This document shows, one piece after another, positions 1-6,129 of a stretch of DNA of 37,839 nucleotides. The number at the start of each line of letters is the position of its first letter. Within the stretch, counting starts at the first letter, position 1. The stretch is from NCBI GenBank assembly GCA_017453505.1, contig JAFTEU010000101.1:1-37839 (forward strand), given 5' to 3'. Position numbers and translations under genes: made by a program. The notes under the pieces are model-generated. The model was not told the DNA's origin. It worked only from the letters and a program-made list of their open reading frames with translations, and ran no database searches. The stretch is from Muribaculaceae bacterium. GTDB lineage: Bacteria; Bacteroidota; Bacteroidia; Bacteroidales; Muribaculaceae.

Positions 1-39
1 CTTATAAATAATATCTTAGCGGCTTGGCGGCTTAGCGTG
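1..39. repeat. Right half of a CACGCAAAG-family inverted-repeat element
   Basis: The first 39 bases nearly match 9096-9134, including the block CTTATAAATAATATCTTAGC followed by GCTTGGCGG and GCGTGAG. At 9096-9134 this sequence is the right end of a complete element (8968-9134), so the left half here probably lies outside the window. The similarity continues a little past the repeat (GAG-TTNAGTCGCTGA). Confidence 0.7.
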
Positions 40-129
40 AGATTGAGTCGCTGAAGAGTCACTGCCAATGCCCCAATGTTTAAGCACCGTTAAAAATCGA
101 GGACACCGTGTCAGGTTTTTAAACTATTT

Positions 130-158
130 TAAACTAAAAACTGACAAAATGTCAGTTT
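130..158 (-). terminator. Intrinsic terminator-like hairpin, minus strand
   Basis: A perfect 9-bp stem (AAACTGACA / TGTCAGTTT at 138-146 and 150-158) has a 3-base loop. On the minus strand it is followed by a T-rich tract. It would end leftward transcription from the 399-953 gene, about 240 bases past its stop. The stem is AT-rich, so it may be weak. Confidence 0.45.
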
Positions 159-202
159 CTTGCCAAAAACAATAAGTCTAGAATTATTACTGTCCGGTAA
201 AA

Positions 203-348
203 GCGTCGAAGACGCAAGCGGTTCGAAGAACCGATTTCTATGAGAAAGACCATGCAAGACCGTCGGAGACGGTCGCAGCTTGGTCCAGGAGTCTATGATG
301 AAAGTGCGTCGAAGACGAACTTTGTGATTGACAGTCGTCTGAAGGACG
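203..348. repeat. Array of five short hairpins with GAA/GGA-type loops
   Basis: Five short palindromes lie in about 146 bp: GCGTC-GAA-GACGC (203-215), CGGTTC-GAA-GAACCG (219-233), GACCGTC-GGA-GACGGTC (258-274), a longer stem around CGTC-GAA-GACG (301-323), and CGTC-TGAAG-GACG (336-348). Stems differ in sequence, but loops are nearly constant. The array lies downstream of the 399-953 gene, probably in its 3' untranslated region. The rest of the 1-398 gap holds the repeat half at 1-39, the hairpin at 130-158 and nothing else I can identify. Confidence 0.6.
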
Positions 349-398
349 TGGAAGTAACTTTTCAGGGTCAACTGCTATATCGTTCCCATTGATTATCG

Positions 399-953
399 CT
401 ACTCCAGGATGTTGACCGTCATCATGTAGCGGTCACCCGCGGCATCGGTATAGATGATGCGGCTGTCACGGCATGCTGGGGCCGACGCTTGCTGGTCGGG
501 AGGTGTCAAGTGGGTCATCCAGGAGCCGTCGGCCCGCAGCAGCACCAGGCGCGAGCGGGTCATCGTCATGCCGTCGTAGGCCGCATCCTGGGCCACCAGA
601 TGCTCGTCGTCAAGCCAGCACGGCATCTCGTAGTCACCCACCATCGCCAGCACCTGGCCACGCAGGTCGATGACCACAATGCCCTTGCCCGGGGCAAAGA
701 ACGCGATGCGGCGGCCATCGGGCGAGAGCGAGGGCCACAAGTACCCTATCCTGGCATCCACCGGCGAGAAGACACGCTCCACCCCATCGACGATGGCATG
801 GATGCGTTTCCCCTGGACCCACACAGTGCCATCTGGCGCAGCCGTGACATCATCAACAACCTCCAGCCGGGTAACCGAGGTCACCTCCACCTGTTGCGCC
901 ACCGCCGGCATCACCACCGCCAGCACCGCCATCAGCATCAACACCACCCTCAT
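399..953 (-). CDS. Small secreted propeller-like protein related to the upstream amidase N-terminus
   Basis: This 184-residue protein starts with a signal peptide (residues 1 to about 20, cleavage expected after AVA). It has no catalytic motif I can recognise. It contains a TolB/WD40-like blade motif, LSPDGRRIAFFAPGKGI. From residue 70 onward it aligns with the middle of the amidase at 1043-2950: GYLWPSLSPDGRR against GYLWASLSPDGKR, then EMPCW against LMPCW, and matching IIYT/VVYT stretches. It therefore looks like a partial paralogue that keeps only the propeller part. It lies 89 bp behind the amidase on the same strand and is probably co-transcribed. Its role is unknown; an accessory or substrate-sensing role in cell-wall turnover is only a guess. 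It could also be a decaying duplicate, though the frame is intact. Confidence 0.75.
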   Translation of the reverse strand: MRVVLMLMAVLAVVMPAVAQQVEVTSVTRLEVVDDVTAAPDGTVWVQGKRIHAIVDGVERVFSPVDARIGYLWPSLSPDGRRIAFFAPGKGIVVIDLRGQVLAMVGDYEMPCWLDDEHLVAQDAAYDGMTMTRSRLVLLRADGSWMTHLTPPDQQASAPACRDSRIIYTDAAGDRYMMTVNILE

Positions 954-954
954 C

Positions 955-1042
955 CCCTATAATCCTATAATCCCATACACCTATACACCTATACACTATA
1001 CACCTATACACCTATACACCTATACACCATACACCCATACAC
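955..1042. repeat. Octamer simple-sequence array (CTATACAC unit)
   Basis: The core, about 973-1042, consists of imperfect copies of CTATACAC with occasional 7-base variants. It fills almost the whole spacer between the amidase stop codon and the start codon of the 399-953 gene. Slipped-strand changes here would alter the distance between the two genes without touching either frame. Confidence 0.8.
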
Positions 1043-2950
1043 CTACATCTTAAAATTCCGATAAGTCACCTGGTTCTTCTTCACCTTCACCTTGACCTTC
1101 TCGACCAGCTGGTCATCGTAGTACAGTTCCAGGCGGTACTTCTCGGCAGGCAGGTCGGTGAACACAAACACGCCGTTGTCGCGGTTGTCCAGCGTGTAGA
1201 TGCGGCACAGCGCGCCACGGTCATTATACAGGCGCAGCATCGCCCCGTTGACCGGTTGCAGCTCATCCTCGCCGAAGAGGCGCCGATCCTCGTCAGCACG
1301 CGTCTCATTGCTCCAGCGCACGGTGCCGGCAATCACGCCCTGCTTGTGCGCCTTGTGCAGGCCGAAGTACTCGTCGATGCCCAGCGACTGGTTCCAGGCC
1401 TCCAACCAGCAGTAGCTGTCGTTGAGCAGACGCTCTCGCTCGGGCAGGTAGTCGTGGAAGGAGCCCTCACTCAAGAAGCCCGGCAGCTTGTTGAAGCGCA
1501 GCACGCCCAGGCCCACCTTATAGCCCCAATCATAGAACGACCAGTCGCCGCGGCTGCGCTCGGGGTGTGTCCACACGGTGAGCGCGTTCTTGACGGCATA
1601 TTTCATCACCAGATCACTGAGCTTGAGGCTGCCCTCCACTGCAGGCTTGCCATCCCAGCCGCGGAACAGTCCCAGCGGGAAGTTGATGCGCTTATCGATG
1701 CCTGTGGCATTGCTGTGGATGGAAAAGAAGATGTCGGCACCGCTGTTGGCGGCCAGCGACACGATCTCAAACAGGTCCAGGTCATCCTCAGTGAAGTTGG
1801 TCGTGCGCGAGATGGCGGTCTCGTAGCCCTTGTTGCCCAGGATTTCGACCAGCGCCAGGCCCTTGGTCAGGTTAGAGTTGGACTCATAGTAGTGCAGCGT
1901 GTCCTGCTCGCCGATGACCCACGTGGGCACATGGCGGTCGTCACTGTCATGGCCGCCGTGGCCCGGATTGATGAACACGCGCGGCACGTCCCACTTGCCG
2001 CCCTCGCGCTTCACCTTCTCGGTCTTGCCGTCGATGGGCAACACCTTGCGGCCCTCGGCCGCCGGAGCATCCAGCTCAAGCTGGCGCACCTCGCCGCTGT
2101 AGAGCAGCGTGTAGACCACCTTATTGCCTGCCACACAGGGTTGCACGGCACGCTCGCCTTGCGGCGAGATGGGTTTGCACACCTCGCCATCGACCGACAG
2201 CAGCCAGATGCGGCTGCCGTTGGTGCGCGTGTTGCCGGCATTGCTCATGGCAATGATGTAGTAGTTGTTGTACCAGCAAGGCATCAGGAACTGTCCCAGA
2301 TCGGCCAGAATCTGGCCGTCCAGGCTGCAGACATACAGTCCGCGCCCCGCAGCCTCAAACAGCACCCGCTTGCCATCGGGCGAGAGCGAGGCCCACAGGT
2401 AGCCGTTGCTGTCCTTGACAGGGCGCAGCGTCCGGCTATTGCCCGCCTCATCCACCACATAGAGGGCATCACCGCTGGTATAGCAGTAAGCGCCCGCTTG
2501 CTTGTTGCTCAGGTAGCGCTGGCGCTCACCATTGATCACGACACCGCCCCCCGTGCTGTGCAACGGCTGCACACGGCCACGCTGAGCCTTGAGCACCACG
2601 CGGTCACGGCCCGTCGACGGGTCATAGCAGTGTCCCTCACGGTAGAGCAGGTTGCGCTTGCGCGCCTGCTGCGTGACATAGTACACCTTGCCATCGTCAC
2701 TCAGGATGGCATCAAAACCCGGATACCCCTTGCTGGCGACAGTCGTCACCTGGCCCGTGTAGAGGTTCTTGAGCTGCAAGCTGGTTCCCTCGGTGGGCGA
2801 GTAGAGCAACCACTGCCCGTCGGGGGTCATCTGGGGAAAAAAGCCGCAACTGTCCACCAGGGTCTTGGCGCTGCCATGCTTCACGCCCACCGCCATCGTG
2901 CTCATGGCACACAGGCACAACAATGATATCAATAAGTAGATTCGTCTCAT
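1043..2950 (-). CDS. Secreted N-acetylmuramoyl-L-alanine amidase (Amidase_3) with N-terminal propeller-like region
   Basis: This 635-residue protein should cleave the bond between MurNAc and L-Ala in peptidoglycan. The chosen start (MRRIYLLISLLCL) begins with a signal peptide; a longer in-frame extension to 3043 would bury it. Residues about 25-310 hold TolB/WD40-like repeats (QMTPDGQWLLYS, SLSPDGKRVLFEA). Residues about 325-500 carry the Zn-amidase signature: INPGHGGHD (first His), a Glu near residue 356 (YYESNSN), SIHSNA (second His, near 411) and a late Glu in LSEGSF. The last 100 residues resemble an Ig-like or carboxypeptidase-regulatory fold. All key residues are present. Such large propeller-amidase fusions fit Bacteroidales periplasmic cell-wall enzymes. 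The gene has its own -7 promoter element and probably drives the 399-953 gene too. Confidence 0.88.
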   Translation of the reverse strand: MRRIYLLISLLCLCAMSTMAVGVKHGSAKTLVDSCGFFPQMTPDGQWLLYSPTEGTSLQLKNLYTGQVTTVASKGYPGFDAILSDDGKVYYVTQQARKRNLLYREGHCYDPSTGRDRVVLKAQRGRVQPLHSTGGGVVINGERQRYLSNKQAGAYCYTSGDALYVVDEAGNSRTLRPVKDSNGYLWASLSPDGKRVLFEAAGRGLYVCSLDGQILADLGQFLMPCWYNNYYIIAMSNAGNTRTNGSRIWLLSVDGEVCKPISPQGERAVQPCVAGNKVVYTLLYSGEVRQLELDAPAAEGRKVLPIDGKTEKVKREGGKWDVPRVFINPGHGGHDSDDRHVPTWVIGEQDTLHYYESNSNLTKGLALVEILGNKGYETAISRTTNFTEDDLDLFEIVSLAANSGADIFFSIHSNATGIDKRINFPLGLFRGWDGKPAVEGSLKLSDLVMKYAVKNALTVWTHPERSRGDWSFYDWGYKVGLGVLRFNKLPGFLSEGSFHDYLPERERLLNDSYCWLEAWNQSLGIDEYFGLHKAHKQGVIAGTVRWSNETRADEDRRLFGEDELQPVNGAMLRLYNDRGALCRIYTLDNRDNGVFVFTDLPAEKYRLELYYDDQLVEKVKVKVKKNQVTYRNFKM

Positions 2951-2987
2951 AATCGATTGATTTTGCCTTCTTTTTATTCTTATCAGG

Positions 2988-2995
2988 CAAAGGTA
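2988..2995 (-). promoter_or_regulatory. -7 promoter element of the amidase gene
   Basis: The minus strand reads TACCTTTG, matching the Bacteroidales TAnnTTTG -7 element, about 38 bases before the start codon at 2950. I see no clear TTTG -33 element at the usual spacing. The rest of the 2951-3131 gap has no recognisable feature. Confidence 0.55.
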
Positions 2996-3131
2996 CAGAA
3001 AAGTTTTCACATCACGATTCCCGCTGTCATTATTTTTCAACACACCTGCGTCTCATCAACCGCTCGAACTCATCCACCGACACCCAAAAACCAGCACCCG
3101 CACCCCGTTTTGAACAACAAGAATGCGGATG

Positions 3132-3173
3132 CCTAATTCCTAATTCCTAATTTCTAATTCCTAATTCCTAATT
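3132..3173. repeat. Heptamer simple-sequence array (CCTAATT unit)
   Basis: Six consecutive 7-base units (CCTAATT, one variant TCTAATT) run from 3132 to 3173. The last unit overlaps the stop codon of the LRR gene at 3172. It sits in the spacer between that gene and the amidase promoter. Confidence 0.85.
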
Positions 3174-5724
3174 AATTCCAGACGCCGCTCAGCAAGAAGT
3201 CGATCAGCGTCGTCACGTCATCGATGCTCACGTGACCGCTCTGGTCGCAGTCGGCCGCGGCCGGTGCCGTTGCCCCACTGAGCAGGAGGTCGATCAGCGT
3301 CGTCACGTCATCGATGTTCACATTGCCGCTGCCATCCACGTCGCCGCGCAAGCTGGAAACGCCCTCATAGGGCACCCACTCATTGGTCGTCCAGATCCAT
3401 TGCAGGATATTCCAATACTTGGCTCCAGCCTGGCTGACCTGGCTGGCGGTGATGACATTGCCGTCAACCCGGTCGTCCTCGACGTTGTCATTGACGTAGG
3501 TGTAGATGGTTCCAGTGGCATTTGCGGTGCAGGTGGGCAGGCCGTTGACCAGCTGACCCATGGCATCGGCCTTGATCTGATTGTAGAAAATCGTCAACTC
3601 AAGCAGCGCGGGGCAATTGTTCACGTTCAAGCTCGTGAGCCGGTTCTTCTGGACATACAATGTGGTGAGATTGCTGTGACCGCTGGCATCGAGGGTGGTC
3701 AACAGGTTATCTGGGGCATACAACCTCTCAAGGGCATCGCAGCCGCTGATGTCGATACTGGTCAACTGATTGGCATTTGCCCAGATGTCTTTAAGCTCAG
3801 GATGAGTGCCGAGGGTGAATTGCGAGAGCTGATTATTGTTGATGGCTACTTGGTAGAGTTTGCTGAAGCGGCTGACGTCGATGGTGCCCGTCATCTGGTT
3901 ATAGCTGCAATCCAGCGAGAAGAAGTCAGCCGAGGCGGCACTCAGGTCCAGGCAGGACAACTTGTTGTTATTGCACCACAACAATTCAAGACTCGGACAA
4001 TGGCTGACATCCAGACTTGTCAACTGGTTCTGATTGCAATAGAGTCGTTTAAGCGATGATAAAGTCGAGAGGTCAATGCTGGTCAAGCTGTTGTTGTAGC
4101 AAAACAGGTATTCCAGGGCGGTACACCCGGTGACATCCAGGTTGATGAGTTGAGCATTGTAGCAATTGATTTCTTGGAGTTGGGTATTGCCCGCCAGCAG
4201 CAATGTCTGCAACGGTAAGTTGTTGTCGGCATCGCTACTGGATTTGTAAAAAGAGGTCAACTGGTTGTTGCGGGCATAGATGTGGACCAGATTGTCCAGG
4301 CCGGTGAGATACAGATTGGTGATGGCGCAGTCCTCACAGTCCAGATAGGTCAAGGCAGTGCAGGTGGTCAGGCCAGTAATCGCGGTGAGGGGGGAGTTGT
4401 AGAAGCACCTCAGCTCCTCCAGGGCTCGGCAGCCTGTCACCTTGAGCGTGCTGAGGTTGTTTCTGGAGCATGTCAGCTTCTGCAAGCTATTGAAGGCCGC
4501 CACGTCCAGCGAGGTCAATGCACATCGAGAGCAATCGAGTTGCTTCATCGCCTTGCAGTCCGAGATACCCGTGATCTCGGTCAGATTCGGGTTGTCGTAG
4601 CAATTCAGCGTCTCCAGGGCTGTGCAACCAGTGACGTTGAAGGCGCTCAAAGCACCGTTGGCACAGGCATCAACACTGGTGAGCTCCGCGTTGTCGTCAA
4701 GCCACAGTTGCCACAGGGTGGAACTGTTGTTGAGCGTGAAGCTGGTGAGATTGTTGTCCGAGGCGACGATGCGCTTCAATTTGCTGAAGCCTTGCACCGC
4801 ACTCAGGTCAGTCAGCGCGCAACTGTAGCAGATCAGCTCCTGCATGGCCGTGCAGGCGGCCAGACCCGAGACTTCGGTAAGGTTACTGTTGTTGGAGCAA
4901 TCCAGCGTCTTCAATGCGGTGCAACCGCCAACTTCCAGCGATGTCAGGCCGCAGGCGTCGCACTCGAGAGAGGTGAGCGACTTGTTGCTGTTCAGCCACA
5001 GGGTGGTCAACGACCGCTTGCTGCTGATGTCGAGCGTAGTGAGGCTGTTGTAACTGGCCAGCAGGGTTTGCAGGCTTGTCAAGCTGCTGAGGGCACTCAG
5101 GTCGCTGATGGCGCAGTTCTCACAGTCCAGATAGGTCAGCTTGGTACAGGAATCCAGGCCCGAGATGCTGGTGAGATTAGGGTTATTAAAGCACCTGAGC
5201 CTATTCAACGAGGTGCAATTGGACACGTTGAAGTTAGTCAGTGCGTTGCGATAGCAATTGACGGTCACTAGATTTGGGTTCTCATGTACCCACAACGTCC
5301 TCAAGGCGCTGTGGTCGTTCACCACCAGCGTAGTCAGCTTGTTGTAGTGCAGATAGAGCTGCTCCAGCACGGTACAGTTGTCCAGGCCGGTGATCGAGGT
5401 GAGCTGGTTGCGGTAAACGTTGAGGTAGAGCAACTTGGTGTTCTTGCTCACATCGATGGTGGTGAGGTTGTTGCTATAACAACTCAGGCGAGTCAGCTCG
5501 GTGAAGTACTCCACGCCCTTCATGTTGCTGATGCTCTTGTTGTTCACCTCCAGTGTGGTGCGGGCATTGAGCTGGGCCGTGGTGATCGTGCCGCTCGGGT
5601 ACTCGCTCAGCAGGTAGGAGCGGAAGTTCGCGTCAGGGAAATTGGTGCTGTTGATGGTGACATCGGCGCGAGCCGCAAGCGATGCCGCCAACACAGCCAC
5701 AAGCATGAATATCAACTTTTTCAT
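3172..5724 (-). CDS. Secreted leucine-rich repeat protein with C-terminal dockerin
   Basis: This 850-residue surface or secreted protein has a signal peptide at residues 1-20 (cleavage near ARA-DV). An N-terminal cap follows, with NFPDANFRSYLLSEY and GVEYFTELTRLSCY. About thirty LRRs of roughly 21 residues come next, with the pattern L-x-x-L-x-C-x-x-N-x-L-T-x-L-x-V-x-x-C. The C-terminus is a type I dockerin with two calcium-loop segments, DVDGSGNVNIDDVTTLID and DCDQSGHVSIDDVTTLID, ending four residues later. The N-cap resembles that of LRR proteins carrying an EF-hand-like DxDxDG insert, but here that loop is shortened. Such proteins are generally adhesins or binding proteins; the ligand is unknown. 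No cohesin is present nearby. A close paralogue lies upstream at 6130-8772. I see no good TAnnTTTG promoter upstream. Confidence 0.85.
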   Translation of the reverse strand: MKKLIFMLVAVLAASLAARADVTINSTNFPDANFRSYLLSEYPSGTITTAQLNARTTLEVNNKSISNMKGVEYFTELTRLSCYSNNLTTIDVSKNTKLLYLNVYRNQLTSITGLDNCTVLEQLYLHYNKLTTLVVNDHSALRTLWVHENPNLVTVNCYRNALTNFNVSNCTSLNRLRCFNNPNLTSISGLDSCTKLTYLDCENCAISDLSALSSLTSLQTLLASYNSLTTLDISSKRSLTTLWLNSNKSLTSLECDACGLTSLEVGGCTALKTLDCSNNSNLTEVSGLAACTAMQELICYSCALTDLSAVQGFSKLKRIVASDNNLTSFTLNNSSTLWQLWLDDNAELTSVDACANGALSAFNVTGCTALETLNCYDNPNLTEITGISDCKAMKQLDCSRCALTSLDVAAFNSLQKLTCSRNNLSTLKVTGCRALEELRCFYNSPLTAITGLTTCTALTYLDCEDCAITNLYLTGLDNLVHIYARNNQLTSFYKSSSDADNNLPLQTLLLAGNTQLQEINCYNAQLINLDVTGCTALEYLFCYNNSLTSIDLSTLSSLKRLYCNQNQLTSLDVSHCPSLELLWCNNNKLSCLDLSAASADFFSLDCSYNQMTGTIDVSRFSKLYQVAINNNQLSQFTLGTHPELKDIWANANQLTSIDISGCDALERLYAPDNLLTTLDASGHSNLTTLYVQKNRLTSLNVNNCPALLELTIFYNQIKADAMGQLVNGLPTCTANATGTIYTYVNDNVEDDRVDGNVITASQVSQAGAKYWNILQWIWTTNEWVPYEGVSSLRGDVDGSGNVNIDDVTTLIDLLLSGATAPAAADCDQSGHVSIDDVTTLIDFLLSGVWN

Positions 5725-5870
5725 GATCGTATATTTTTTAGAGAGTTAATAACTGAGCTTCGCAAGCAGATAGCCTGCTCACTGTAAAATGTTTAAGGGT
5801 CAAAGAATTGCCTCTTAAAAAACTGAAGAAATTCCAGCAAAAGCCACCATCTGGCATTTCAAAGTCCATC

Positions 5871-6117
5871 TTTAACCATTAACCTTTATCCTTTAACCTC
5901 AAGTTTCTAAAGGGGACTTCTATAAATTACCGAAATGTTAATCTTTTAGTTGACCAGATTTTGTTTCTTTTTGGCTCCTTTTGCCTTATCTTCTTGGACC
6001 ATAGCTCGCTATGCTCCTGCGAAGTTAAGTCAAAATCTGCTCAAAAATAAATCAAAATCAATGTCAAGCTAATTTATAGAAGCCCCCTAAAGGGGTTCAG
6101 CCACTTTAGAAACTTGA
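5871..6117. repeat. Outer dispersed repeat, interrupted by the MITE-like element
   Basis: The left part (5871-5911) is, in reverse complement, almost identical over about 41 bases to 32491-32532. The right part (about 6092-6117) resembles 32465-32490. The edges are themselves inverted (CAAGTTTCTAAAG / CTTTAGAAACTTG). At 32465-32532 the two parts are joined directly, so the present copy looks like that repeat with a 176-bp insertion. The 5725-6129 gap otherwise holds the leader of the LRR gene, where I see no clear promoter. Confidence 0.65.
5912..6087. mobile_element. MITE-like element, 176 bp, with 18-bp terminal inverted repeats
   Basis: The termini GGGGACTTCTATAAATTA (5912-5929) and, in reverse complement, GGGGGCTTCTATAAATTA (6070-6087) match at 17 of 18 positions. 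TAAA flanks both sides (5908-5911 and 6088-6091), consistent with a 4-bp target duplication. The interior holds further inverted repeats (CAGATTTTG / CAAAATCTG) and a small palindrome (ATAGC-TC-GCTAT) but no ORF. Positions 5946-6086 are repeated in reverse complement at 37699-37839 with one mismatch in 141 bases by my reading. It is probably non-autonomous; no transposase is in the window. Confidence 0.75.
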
Positions 6118-6129
6118 ATAAATTACTGA

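Noticed and set aside
129-371. Possible 80-residue minus-strand gene
   Set aside because: It coincides with the hairpin array and the terminator hairpin, has no signal or domain, and its composition follows the palindromes.
955-1042. CRISPR-like array
   Set aside because: Units are 8 bases without spacers; it is a simple-sequence repeat. The same applies to 3132-3173 and to the octamer arms of the CACGCAAAG elements.
1256-2926. Long plus-strand open frame opposite the amidase
   Set aside because: The minus-strand frame has a signal peptide and complete catalytic motifs; the plus frame shows no family features.
5912-6087. Protein-coding insertion sequence
   Set aside because: The element is too short and holds no open frame of useful length; MITE-like fits better.
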